Shown here piece after piece: positions 24,291 through 35,816 of a stretch of 64,000 bases of DNA (its first letter is position 1; every line of letters begins with the position of its first letter). Where the stretch lies: positions 5,456,001 to 5,520,000 of the forward strand of contig JAKULF010000005.1 in assembly GCA_022661535.1 (NCBI GenBank). Direction: 5' to 3'. The DNA is from Eutypa lata. Lineage: Eukaryota; Ascomycota; Sordariomycetes; Xylariales; Diatrypaceae. A program made the position numbers and the translations under genes. The notes below the pieces were generated by a model. It was not told the DNA's origin. It did not search any database and saw only the letters and a program-made list of their open reading frames with translations.

Positions 24291-25452
24291 ATGAAAGGCA
24301 TCCAATCTCCCGCTCGCGGCCGGCCGAGCAAAGTCACCAAGCCCACCCAGGCACCCCGCGGCCGCCCGGTACGCCGCCCTGCCACCTCCGACACCGTCCC
24401 TAACCAGGACCCCGAGCTCGAGGCTCACACCGTCGACGCCATCGAGGAGGACCACGATCCTCACCAACAGGAACAGCAGCATCATCACCATGGTGATTTC
24501 GACCCCGAGGCCGCTGCCGTTGCTGCTGCCGCCGCTGCCGCCCAACACCAGCAGCAACAGCAGGCTCAAGCTCAAGCTCAGGCGCAGGTGCAGCAGCACC
24601 ATCAGCAGCACCTAGACCTGACGGCGGCCAGCATCCTCGCCAGCAGCGTGCAGAACCCCGGCGAGCACCCTGACCTCGGAGGCCCGCACCAACACCAGCA
24701 TGTCGAGGACCCCAACGCTTCCGGAGCGACGCCTACCGAGCTGCTCGCGTCCGAGTCCGGGTACGGCCAGGTGGTGGTGGAGAGCGCCCTGGCTAAGCGT
24801 CTAGCTCGTGAGCCCGGCATGCGGCTGGCCCAGCAACGCCGACCCGAACAGGTCCTGAACCTTGGTAGAAGAAGCAATGTCGAAGCTTTGTTCGCCCACA
24901 TCGCTGGCGAGCTAGCTCCTGTCCCCTGCAAGAACTGCCACAAAGGTCACGGCCCCTGGAACGCATGTGTCGTTGTCGACGGCCAGATGTGTGGTAGTTG
25001 TGCGAACTGCTGGTTCAACGCTTCGGGCGCGAGATGTTCATTCCATGGTACGTTTCTCTCTACTTCTTCTCCGTGATCCGTGCTCTAAGCCTGCTCAGCA
25101 TGCTAACCTACCGGTAGAAACCCGCAACCCCCAAGCCCACGGCAACCAGGTCATGGCTGGCGACGGCATCGGCTTCCAGATGCCTGCAGTCCCCCCCGCA
25201 GCGCTGGCTCCTTACAACTTCGCGTCAGTCCCGGCCTCGGAGAACCCTGTTGTGCGCTTCACCGTCGAGCGCGCTATGGCCGAGATGCGAGCTGCCGACA
25301 AGAAGACTCGGTACATGCTCATGGTTGAGGCAGCTGCTAGACAGTTGGCTTTCAACATTGCACAGTACGAGGAATCTATCCAGGATGAGCACGATCAGCA
25401 CCAGCCGCAGGGTCCCCCGCCCGCCGTTATGGACGACCAAGCCGCGCCTTAG
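24291..25452 (+). CDS. Gln/His-rich protein with C-terminal cysteine cluster (DUF3716-like)
   Basis: Exons 24291-25047 and 25118-25452 join to 363 residues (70-bp intron). The first 40 residues are basic with AT-hook-like RGRP motifs (ARGRPSK, PRGRPVRRP). A Gln/His/Ala-rich disordered part follows. A cysteine cluster at about residues 215-252 (PCKNCHKGHGPWNACVVVDG, then CGSCANCWFNASGARCSFH) resembles the fungal DUF3716 family, possibly a metal-binding module. The tail has a helical segment around VERAMAEMRAADKKTRYMLM. RGRP motifs plus a Cys cluster suggest a nuclear, possibly DNA-binding protein; this is inference. DUF assignment is from memory of the Cys pattern and should be checked by profile search. 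Confidence 0.75.
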
Positions 25453-26018
25453 GAGGGACGCAACGGCTTTCACGGCTCGCAGGCAGGATAAGTGGAAACA
25501 GCAGCCCTAGCTTTCACTCGTAGCAGAGGACTTTTGTTAGCAGCCCACTGGTTTCACATCAACATCAATGCACCTTCCTATAGTTACCATCACAATAAGG
25601 CTATAGATTTCCTCGAACGGTGGATAGAAGGGTTTGTGTTGTATGGCACTGACATTCATGAACTGATGGAAACTGGGCTAAAACAAGAAAAAAAGAAGGC
25701 TTGTTTGTATGTCTAGTCCACTTAGGTACTTGGTATCTTTGTTAGGGAAGGTTGGAGTTCAGGCAGAATTTGCTTTCTAATGATGTCGGTGTGGGGAGTC
25801 TGTTTCGCATCAGAAGACCCCTTCCGAAGGATTCGGTCAAATGATAAGCAGTCGTAGTGAAGTAGTGCAAGAATTGATTTAAATTCATAACCAAAACCCG
25901 AGTCGAATTTTAATCAACTATATACGTAAGACCTCTCCGGTAATCCCGATCCAAAATCCAAACCCAACCTCTTTAACCTCTTCGTAAGCTACCCTCATAA
26001 AATAAACCAATCGTCTGT
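25453..26018. other. Intergenic between convergent genes
   Basis: Shared 3' flank of the DUF3716-like gene and the Smr gene. No gene seen. Confidence 0.55.
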
Positions 26019-27155
26019 CTACATGACAACGCAGCAGTCGCCCAACTTGCGCATAGCTTTGGAGATCAGCTTCTCGATCACGTCTCCTTCCTGCTGCTGT
26101 TGCTGTTGATGGTGATGCTGCTGTTGTTGCTGATGATGACCACCACCTCCATGGTGCTGCTGTCCCTGCTGGTGGTGTCCGGTAGCACCACCACCGCCCG
26201 CGTGATGCGGGTCGTACGGGTCTTGGTCTGGCGGCGGCACGGCCTCTCCTCCTTGCAGGTTCACGTAGATGCGTCCGGCGTTATCTTCGGTGCTGTACTG
26301 GAGCCCCAGCTCGCGGCACACCTTCTCGACGCTGGGCTTGAGCTTCTGTACGTGATTCGCGCTGTGGTTGCCCTTGCCCACAATCCTTGTTCACGCGTTT
26401 GTTCAGCATTGAGCAAGCATATACGCGGAGCTTGACAGCGGCGGAGAAAGGAGAAACAGATTGGGAGAGGGCGGCAAGGGTGGGAACTTCTCTTACACGT
26501 GGAGGTGCGTCTGTCCCTGCTGCTGGGCGTAGCGGATGCGCTTGTCGAGAATCTCCTCGGCCTCCTCGACAAATTGACCGTGCAGGTCGATGGTGTCGGC
26601 GGCAACGCGCCCGGCGGCGTTGTTCTCCCGGAAGATGTACTCGCTCGCGCGCCGGTTATACTCGTCCATCAACGCGGCGTGTTTCTTGCCCTCATTGCTC
26701 AAGTCCTTGGCCGCTTGGCCATCGCCGCTCTCGTACGCCCGCTTCGACTGTTTTCATTCAAAGAGGCCTTCGCGTCAGCTACAAATCTGCATGCCATGCT
26801 AAAACTAGCTAGTCGGTCGCTAACTATTCGTGATTGCAATAGGAAATAGGGGACCTGGGACATACTCGATTAAAGCAGTCGTTTCGCTTCTGTGCCTCGG
26901 CCCGTGCGTCATCACGGAGTCGGTCATACTCCGCCTCGGCGTCCCCCGGGCTGTGGTTGAAGGCTGCGGTTTAGATGTTAGCCTCTTTTGGTACATACTG
27001 TCAAGGCATGACATCAACCCGAAAGGTGCTCATGTGATAATGGCGTTGGTTTTGATTGTCCATCTAATGCACCATTACAGCACAGGGTTATTGGATGGGT
27101 AAAACGCGTATTACATACCACTACCACCTCCAAGTCGCGTCAACGGAATGGCCAT
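26019..27155 (-). CDS. DUF1771-Smr domain protein with C-terminal CaaX-like motif
   Basis: Minus-strand exons 27155-27119, 26963-26866, 26747-26497 and 26385-26019 join to 250 residues (introns 155, 118 and 111 bp). The start MAIPLTRLGGGSAF leads into DUF1771 (YDRLRDDARAEAQKRNDCFN, then SKRAYESGDGQAAKDLSNEG). The Smr domain follows: DTIDLHGQFVEEAEEILDKR and the loop THLHVIVGKGNHSANHVQKL, then AGRIYVNLQGG. Smr domains bind or cut nucleic acids in several systems; activity here is not known. A His/Gln/Gly-rich linker leads to the end KLGDCCVVM, a good CaaX box (CVVM) preceded by a Cys, so the protein may be prenylated and palmitoylated and membrane-attached. The short first exon (37 bp) is the least certain part. 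Confidence 0.85.
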
Positions 27156-30100
27156 CTTCTAGTTACTTGTGCAGCTAACAATTTATGATATGCATATAAC
27201 TATAAATGGACAGAAAAAAAATTGTAACTGATCATATAATTACTTCGATACAATAGAACAATACGGCGGACGTCAATGATGCGTGCATTCGGTATGTATC
27301 ATGCATCCTTGTGTCTCATCACCGCCTTCTGATTCATGCAGTCTTCGAGAAGCTTTGTTGGCAAGCCAAGGCAAGGTTGCCCGGCCCCATTCAAGGGAGG
27401 ACGGATCTGCCGCTAAGCCCGCAAGGCTAACTAATCAGCTTCTTTTTTCCATTGTGAGACTGAGACATGATGCTACGGCTAGGCCTTCATTGATCCAGCT
27501 TTTTACCGATTGAAAAAAAAAAAAAATTTGGTGCTCGAATTCCTGATTGGTTTCCGTGCGCATCCCCATTGGTATCGTCTTGTTCGATTCTTAATATAGA
27601 AAATCCGATGCCGACAGACATCTAATGGATGGTGGACGTCGGCAGCTGGTCGGTATCGATTTAACCATCGTAATTGGACCGTCTGGTTGGCCTATTATAT
27701 GTAAGGAGTCCATCGTAACACCGACCTTACGGGGCGAGAGAACTAACTTTAGCTCACTTGCTTCAAATGGAATCCGGGCTGATGCGTCGACCGATATTGA
27801 GGAGGGGGGGGGATCTGCAAGAATTCTTCCAGAAGACATGCCGTCCTCCTTCATGCATGCATCGATCACGGGAGCATCCTTCGAGGTGAAACGTCCAGGG
27901 ACTTCCTAATGATGCAAATATGCCAGATAACTAGATCTTAGCTACATATTCGCAATACTACCCAAGCGTTTCATTGCCTATAGGTATGGCAGGTTGAAAT
28001 GCCAGGAAGGGCTGCTGAGGGCCACACCGGGCTGTGACTAGGTAGAGATCGCCCCCAATAGTACTTTATATAGCTACCCATCTATCCGGAATACGACTAA
28101 TAACCAAATTAAATGAGACCGTAATAACGTAGTCGTCAATGTATATGCAAAGTGCTTTAAGGGGAGAAGCTAGTGAAGATAGGAGTGGTATGAGATCGAG
28201 GTCGGCCACGTGGTTATGGGGCTTCTTATTATGTACTTATATTCTCCGAAGCTATAGTGTTGATAGGCCCGAGTGTACCTACAATCCATTGATCGCAACA
28301 CAATCAAAGTCGTGCCTTCATGTCAGGATTCATCCCTATGAGCCCTCCTTAAACTACACTTGCCGAAGTCCTCAGGCTATCTTCTCGGTTGTGTGACATG
28401 AAGAGAAGATGTCCCGGTTTCAGCTGATGAAAGTCAGATCACCGCCCGCCTCTTCTCCTTGACGGAAAGATAGAACCGTGCAGTGAGGTACGAGTATTGA
28501 TAGATTCTGTCCATATCGCGCGGGTAAATGACCCATTGGCACTATGAACAACATCAAAGCAACGGCGTCTGAAGGTCGGAGCTGGTACTAACTAATAATA
28601 ATATGTATGTATGTACGCAAAATTCTAGGGTCGACACTAGAACAATATCGAGCTTATTGGGGTTGTTATCACCTAAAGAGTTTTTAGTGCATGAAGGCAA
28701 GCACGTAGGCTAAATCTTCACGTTTCAAGACGTAATATATGAAACTACAGTACATGACCGCAAATATTGTAGTTATATACAAACGGTTACGCTGACACAT
28801 GTAAGCAATGCCGTGACAGCGATTGCATAGACTGATCGAGAAGGCTATTATAGGAGTGCAAGGTCAGCTTATCGCCACCACCTCTCCTTTCTTCGATACG
28901 ACGCTACGCAAGTATGTAGCCTGCTCTATGTATGTATGCAGGTATGAAAACTCCGATGATCGCTAGGTGCTTTTCTTCCGCCGCCACCATCTAGCCGTCA
29001 TTGCAAATTTCATGCTACCCACTTGCAGCAGACATCAATCACATCACGTAAAAGCCGGTTCATGGCTGATTGAAGATACACTAACTGCGGCAATGCCGAA
29101 ACTTGCTGTCTCTACCTGCTATAGAACAGGCGCGAATGAAAGTCAAGCTCGAGACAGAGCGTACTACTATAACTACATACAAACAACCACACCCGTCAAA
29201 CGTTGGCGTCAGCCTTTCCAAAGCCGCATATGTCTATATACCTACATATGTAAGTATGCAGTAGTCCTGATAGCTAACTATTCGCTCACAGTACCATAAT
29301 TATACCCAACACACAGTCTGACGTTCTATCTACATATGTAGGCAGGAGATCGTGGGCTTTTTCAGCAACGAAAGCCAAAAGGTTCAAGCCGATCTTTTCC
29401 TTCTTGGCAGGCGATCTTTGTGGCCTGTGTGAACTCGCACAGACCTGCCACTCTGTGCCGCTGGGTCCGCAGATTGTGCGGGTCATTGTTCGATAGCTTC
29501 CATCTGGAGATTCTGATAGATGCTAACGCATGTAGACCTCTCGTTCCTGCATACAACTAACCAGCCTACATATGTGTATGTATGTATGTATGTAAGTAGG
29601 TGCACCAGTAGGCAGGTAAGTAGCCTCAACGAGTATACGGGTTGCATCGCATCGCATTGCATCGCAACAGACATGCGCTATTGTCGTCGTGGTCTTCCTT
29701 CGAGAAAGCCTCGCATATTCTTGTGCAGCCTCCCTAAAGAAATATCGCTGTATCTCCCATGTATATATGTCAACGTAGTATGCTAACTTGCCACCCAAGC
29801 CCACCCCATATGTACAAGCCCATATGCATATAATACAAGGGAGTTGATAGGTATCCACGGGGACCCAGCAGTTCGGTCGTATTGATTGGTCGATGTCATG
29901 CAGCAGTCTGTTCTTAGAAGCGGCTCTTATACAAGTCTCATCAAACACACCTGACAGTTCCCACAGGTGTTGACGAGGTGCTCGGGTTGGCTGCCATTAT
30001 GGTAATTAATATCAATGCAATTTGCATCACTACTATTGGTAGTTAAAAGCATTCGCGTTATTTTATGTTTCAGATATGCTCAGGTTAAGGTCCCTCATCA

Positions 30101-30653
30101 CAGTATTTATAATATACAAAAGACTGTAATTATAGACTTTCACTATGGTATGTTAGTAGCTATAGGAGGGTAAGCAGACCTGAGTAAGGGCGGGGAAGAG
30201 AAGAGCTATGCTACGCTGCAGAATTCGCTGGTCAAATAAGATTCGCAGCAACAATGGCCATTCATAGAATAATGGCTCAGAAGAGTCAGCGTGATGACAT
30301 GTTAGAAGTTCGATGGTGCTTATGTACCTATCTATAATTATCAAGGCCACGCACAAAGAAATTCCAGCTCGAAGAAAAGGAGACTGCAGCTCTAGATATA
30401 CCTTGCTAATAATTAAGATTTGTATGTAATAGATGTCGAACAAATTTGGAGTTCCATTCTTTATACGGACTGACGACTTTGACGCCGCATGGCAAATCGG
30501 TAGGAGCCGGGGATATGAGAACGATGAACTTGTGGAGGGAAAAGGGGGGACAATTATGATCGCTGGATCGCTACTAGCTAATATAAGTATATGCAGGTGA
30601 ACGTTTTTTCCAAAACCAGACTAGAACGGTTTAGTGGCCTTGATCCCAGGACA

Positions 30654-30689
30654 GGGGGCGCAATCCAGTAACTCTGACTGGGCGCCCCC
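30654..30689. repeat. GC-rich hairpin
   Basis: GGGGGCGC at 30654-30661 pairs perfectly with GCGCCCCC at 30682-30689. Inside, CCAGT (30665-30669) pairs with ACTGG (30677-30681) around a 7-base loop. It gives a 13-bp stem with one 3-base bulge in an otherwise AT-rich spacer. Confidence 0.7.
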
Positions 30690-30731
30690 GAATGATTTCC
30701 TAAATAGACCTTTCCTATTCTAGCCTTTCAC

Positions 30732-30752
30732 CCTTGCTTAATTTAAGCAAGG
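30732..30752. repeat. Perfect 10-bp palindrome with 1-base centre
   Basis: CCTTGCTTAA at 30732-30741 and TTAAGCAAGG at 30743-30752 are exact inverse complements separated by one T. It lies about 40 bp from the GC-rich hairpin. Confidence 0.75.
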
Positions 30753-31191
30753 TTGCGACCAGGCCTAGCATTGATCCGACGCCCCCGTTTTTCCATTTGA
30801 TCCCCTGAAATTTGGACACTCCAAGAGCATCAAAAGCAGCAAGCAGCGTACTGTACAAAGCAACTAACTACCTATTGTAGGTTTGACAGCGGTCTATTGT
30901 TTGAGAACTACTGCATTCGTAGTTAGACAGGCGAAGTGAATTAAACACAGAAAGGGAAGACCGGCAACAGCTGTTTATACAGTACCTATTCACGGTAGAT
31001 ACATACAGTGTCTTAATATTTCTACTATATACATACACATATGTATGTAGATAAGGTACAGTAAACTGCGTAATAAGATGGTCTTGTTTGCCTAGGCCAC
31101 ACACCTCTATCGCAGCCAGTCACCAGTCAGTGTCAGCCAACCGGAAAGCCCAGCCAACTATCAATCAATCAATCAAAGCTGCATAACTAAC

Positions 31192-31237
31192 TACATACAT
31201 ACATACATACACATGTACATACAACATACATACATAC
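31192..31237. repeat. ACAT tetranucleotide repeat
   Basis: Imperfect run of ACAT units about 850 bp upstream of the G-alpha start. Confidence 0.9.
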
Positions 31238-31781
31238 AGTACACCCAAACTGCCCAGGACGTCTCGAGGAACCACATCCATTTCCACACCCACACCCATC
31301 CGCTCTCCCATTTCCAGGTTCTCCACTTGCCCACTTACTAGGTACAATTAGGTACAGCTTAACACTCTCTAGACTAAGGTACCGGCAAGTAACTATTCCA
31401 CCTGCAGTTTCTATCTTCCCCTTCACGGTCGCTCAACCATCCTTTTTCCTCTTTTTCCCTCCTCCCCATCGTCGACGACCTCTCGGTCCAAATTTCTTTT
31501 CGGTCATCCTACTATTGGCATTCTATTCACTCAGAGTCTCTTCGTCCAACCAACAAATGAGAATTTAGTAAGTAATCATTTCTATTTGCAAAATCAATAC
31601 AGACAGACAGACAAACACGTCTTACATCTAACGCGACCCCCGACTGTACCTACCACCCATCCATTCATCATCAATCATTAATCAATAGTCGACGGCCCCC
31701 ATTTATCCACTTGCTTGATTACTTGCCCCCTTCAAATCCTTTGGATCGTGCGATTTTCTCTGCGGCTCTTTCTTAGTTTTA

Positions 31782-31940
31782 ATGAGAGACCGGTCGCAAA
31801 ACGCGCATGAGAAAAAGGTTGATCAATTCAAGATTGCTTTTCACTGTGGTCGGTTTCTGAGACAATTCTCCCAAAGTCCGCATCGACAAGATTTGCCCTC
31901 CCTATTCAAAGAATCCTTTCTAGCGCTCAAAGGCGGATAG
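31782..31940 (+). promoter_or_regulatory. Candidate upstream ORF (52 codons) before the G-alpha gene
   Basis: An ATG at 31782 opens a 52-codon frame (starts MRDRSQNAHEKK) ending at 31938-31940, 140 bp before the main ATG. A very short upstream frame also begins at 31557 (three codons). Either could lower main-ORF initiation if the region is in the mature leader. A strong donor GTAAGT at 31568-31573 and AG acceptors near 31987 and 32064 make it equally possible that the uORF lies in a leader intron. Confidence 0.35.
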
Positions 31941-32080
31941 ACTGTCAGACAAATCTAGATTTATTTGCTAATCAACCGCACCCATAGACAACGCCGTGGT
32001 CACTTAATTATAGTCCATAAACCGACCCGGGACATACGATCTTTATATTTCGTCTCTCGATTAGACATAAATCCGTCAAG

Positions 32081-33318
32081 ATGGGTTGTGGAATGAGCAC
32101 AGAGGATAAGGAGGGCAAGGCCCGCAACGAGGAGATTGAGAATCAACTGAAGAGGGATAAGATGATGCAACGGAACGAGATCAAGATGCTTCTTCTGGGT
32201 TTGTGATATCTTTGCCTTTGTTTCAATTACGATCATTCTAATCCCCAATACAGGTGCTGGTGAATCCGGAAAGTCGACGATTTTGAAGCAGATGAAGCTT
32301 ATCCACGAAGGCGGGTACTCGCGCGATGAGCGGGAATCTTTCAAGGAAATCATCTTCAGCAATACAGTTCAGTCGATGCGCGTAATTCTCGAGGCCATGG
32401 AGTCCCTCGAGCTACCACTCGAGGACCAGCGAATGGAGTACCACGTCCAGACAATCTTCATGCAGCCCGCCCAGATCGAGGGTGATGTTTTGCCTCCTGA
32501 GGTCGGTAACGCCATCGAGGCTTTGTGGAAGGACCACGGTGTCCAGCAATGTTTCAAGCGATCTCGCGAATACCAATTGAACGACTCAGCAAGATAGTAT
32601 GTATCGACTTCTTTTCCTCCGCAATCTCGATGTCCAATTCTAACATTGTCTACAGCTACTTCGACAACATTGCGCGTATCGCCGCTCCCGATTACATGCC
32701 CAACGATCAGGATGTCCTACGATCTCGTGTCAAGACGACTGGTATTACAGAGACAACCTTCATCATTGGTGATTTAACTTACCGGATGTTCGACGTTGGT
32801 GGTCAACGATCAGAGCGAAAGAAGTGGATTCACTGCTTCGAGAACGTTACCACTATCCTCTTCCTGGTTGCCATTTCCGAATACGACCAGCTGCTCTTTG
32901 AAGATGAGACGGTGAACCGTATGCAAGAAGCTTTGACGCTGTTTGACTCCATCTGCAACTCGCGGTGGTTTATCAAGACGTCGATCATCTTGTTCTTGAA
33001 CAAGATCGACAGATTCAAGGAGAAGCTCCCCGTCAGCCCCATGAAGAACTACTTCCCCGACTACGAGGGCGGTGATGACTACGCAGCCGCTTGCGACTAC
33101 ATTCTCAACAGATTCGTCAGCTTAAATCAACATGAGACGAAACAAATCTACACGCATTTCACATGCGCGACAGACACCACACAAATCCGCTTCGTCATGG
33201 CTGCGGTCAACGGTTAGTAAACCATCGAGGAATATTTTTTGACATGTGCATATATGTACTAACTAGGTCTCTAGATATCATCATCCAGGAAAACCTCCGC
33301 CTGTGTGGTTTGATCTAA
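32081..33318 (+). CDS. gna-1: Heterotrimeric G protein alpha subunit, group I (GNA-1/CPG-1/FadA class)
   Basis: Membrane-bound signalling GTPase controlling growth, conidiation, mating and virulence-type traits in filamentous fungi. Exons 32081-32198, 32254-32596, 32656-33212 and 33275-33318 give exactly 353 residues, the class length (introns 55, 59 and 62 bp). The N-terminus [12 protein letters not shown] has the myristoylation Gly2 and palmitoylation Cys3. Nucleotide-binding motifs follow: GAGESGKST (P-loop, about residue 40), the switch I Arg in [25 protein letters not shown] (switch II Gln), FLNKIDRF and TCATDT. The C-terminus LRLCGLI has the Cys four from the end that is ADP-ribosylated in Gi-type subunits. 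The sequence is close to Neurospora GNA-1 throughout, so orthology is very likely. The last exon encodes only 14 residues. Confidence 0.97.
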
Positions 33319-35816
33319 TATTATGCGAGAAACGACAACAAAATACCCTCTATTCCTGCTCGACGGCTGCCAGTAATCCTTTTATACCCGGCTAGTAAGG
33401 CCGATATGTACTTTTCCGAACCATTACCTGACGGAACTTCTTCCATGTGCTTGTTCTACACGCCCGCACTACTCCATCTACTTTCCTCTTGTTCTAACGC
33501 CCACGTCCGAACCCTGTCGACATGTAGGGATATACCCGATCACGAGACTTCGGCAGGAGGCGGCGGCGGCAGGAGGGGAGGAGCATTGCATCTACATTCA
33601 AGGCGGTTACATATCTTGTTTAATTATGAATTTCTGGTGTCGTCGGTCTCTTTTCTCATTTCCTTATTTTGCGACGAAGGCACGTGGTATGGTATGCCTT
33701 CCATCAAGCGAATCAAAATCTCTGTTGTGTAGTGTAAGGAGAATATCCTGCGGTGGTAAGGATGGGAGCAACGCGTGTGACGATACTATACCATAGCAAT
33801 TACCAGAAGGGGCTTCAGAAGGCGGCCCCAGGGAGATGGTTGGATTTGTCTATAAGGATAGATGGAAACTGTTCACTATCCATGCCAACCTTGGTCCTAG
33901 AGAAAAAAGTAATTGGACCTGGATTGAACTTTTTTACTTTTACTTCACCGTCTATTGTGATGCATATTTGACCAGATCACGTGACATGACAATCCTATGT
34001 ACCTACCTACCTACCAAGTGCCTACATATGTATCTAGTAGTCTGCATCAGCACCCGCCCTATCTAATGCTTTCCTTCAACAAGAAATACCATATCTTGTA
34101 GTAATGACCTATGGAGAAGGATTCTACAACACTCCATCCAACGTGGAATCCGTCGTTCCAACACGAGTCGCAGATAAAGCAGCAAACCTCTGCCCCCACC
34201 TGCGGCTCCTGCCAATTCTAGTATACTCGTAATATTTATTAATTCCCTTCCCAGGAGGCCGCATCCTTCTGTACTACCTACGCATGTACTTGGTGGAGAC
34301 CATTGCTCTGGGAGTGTATGGGAATCAGTTACATGGGGCTGAAAAGACAATTTCCCTTGGGGTTTGACGCTCCTTTTATGATTATCATAGCTTGTAATAA
34401 GATGGCCGTCTTTCCTTCTTTTTCTTCTTCTTCGCTATATAATAGTTGTCATAGGCACATAGGTAAATCCATTTCTGATACACTAGGTATATGTAAGGTA
34501 GCTAGTTGTATCTACTACAGCGTTAAGGGGGAGGCAGCTGGATTATTGATATTGACTCATATCAATCCCAGCATTGTCTATAATGTTCATCTGTACATGG
34601 CAGCAGATACTCCTCCGGCTTGGATGATGTTTTGGGTCGGTGTCAGTCTCCGGCCATGGAGGTGAAGACACCTTGATATACGGTTCCCCGAGACGCAAAT
34701 CTGAATACGACAACGCTGGCCACTAACGGCTCTAGGTTGTGCAACTCTAAATAGCGTTGATTGGATTGTTATATCTCTTAGTAGGCAATGCCTTAGTTAC
34801 GACGACCGAAACATAATGGTGTATTACATGTTGCTGTGGCACTAATAGGAGAACTATGTCGAAGAAGAGGGTAGCTCAGAGTGGAAGACAGAGATCACTA
34901 GGAAGTCACAGGCTCGTAGTATGGGCAATAGGTAGTTATAATACCATTGACGCCTGTTTCGCCCAACTGTCCCTCTAGGGGGGCGAAGCCCCCTTCATAT
35001 ATGCGTGGCAGCCGATCTATTGTGTTGCTGAAGCCCTCCACTCGGTGTACATTTTATACCCTAGCAGGTGGCCAGTGATACCTAACAATTAGGAAAGAAA
35101 CTGAATATAAAGTTACTTGGCAATATGAGACAGTAAACGTGCAGCTCGAGGATATACGAGAAGTGAGATGGATACTAAAAGCACCCAACATGTACCACAC
35201 ATTGGATCAGACCCGGGTGGATCGTAACATTGACTAGATGTCAAGGTTGCGTGTTGGTATGTATATGCCTATATATTAGGCTGTAAGTACCAGGCTGTCA
35301 GTCTTGTCCCTCGTGTTCTTTTTGGATATGATGCCCTGATGAGTGATAGAATTACTATTTATGTCGCCGGATTCTTTCTTGAGATTATTATTACAATATA
35401 GTTAAATTAACCATATACCCGAACCTTTAAAGTACAATTATCACGTGCCGAATTTGTTGATAGACGTGACCGAAGGGGGGCGGGGGGATCTTCAGAAATA
35501 CATGTGTTGTAAGAGCGAGTGACAACGAGATGTACGAGATTGTTTGCTTCGGTTCTATTTACGGGTAACAGAAAGCCATGTTGTCGAGTGTTAACCTCGG
35601 TCTTATAGGCCCATTGTCGTAGGCCTCAACGGCATAGCTGCAGTCGAACGTTACACGTATAACGTGGCCGTGATGAGGACCCGGCGCTACCTTTGTCAAG
35701 TCGATGCTAAACGGTTTATATGGAAGGAGTTCTCTTCCCCTCAGCTATTTCTGCATTCTTGTTTTAGTTTCGGTCTACCGTCAGAGGAGTATACCTGCTG
35801 TCGTCTAATCTCACTC
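33319..35816. other. Intergenic, about 2.5 kb without a supported gene
   Basis: Short open frames near 33406-33732 and 34303-34665 have no recognisable product; the first is probably G-alpha 3' UTR. A stem-loop (GGGGGC, 3-base loop, GCCCCC) lies at 34979-34993. A 15-base string CGTTAAGGGGGAGGC at about 34520-34535 recurs near 58988 (see findings). A possible in-frame start upstream of the next gene exists at 35664, but 35817 is preferred. Confidence 0.5.

Larger units (their letters stand above)
27156..32080. other. Nearly 5-kb stretch without a supported gene
   Basis: Open frames of 60-110 codons occur (for example on both strands at 27591-27909, and 28967-29299), but none has a family signature, a plausible splice continuation or gene-like neighbours. 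Noticeable structure: two strong hairpins at 30654-30689 and 30732-30752, an ACAT repeat at 31192-31237, and a CT-rich tract at about 31430-31560 that probably marks the promoter/leader of the G-alpha gene. Upstream ATGs in that leader are treated separately. Confidence 0.5.

Noticed and set aside
27591..27909. Overlapping open frames of over 90 codons on both strands
   Set aside because: Mirror-image frames, no recognisable domain, no start context or neighbouring exons; probably chance in a locally GC-richer patch.
28967..29299. 110-codon plus-strand open frame
   Set aside because: Composition (many Tyr, His, Cys, Arg from tetranucleotide repeats) is not protein-like and no homolog is recognised.
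35664..35816. Upstream in-frame ATG for the DUF6594 protein
   Set aside because: The extra 51 residues are Cys/Phe-rich and unlike the family, whose proteins start just before the GYP motif.
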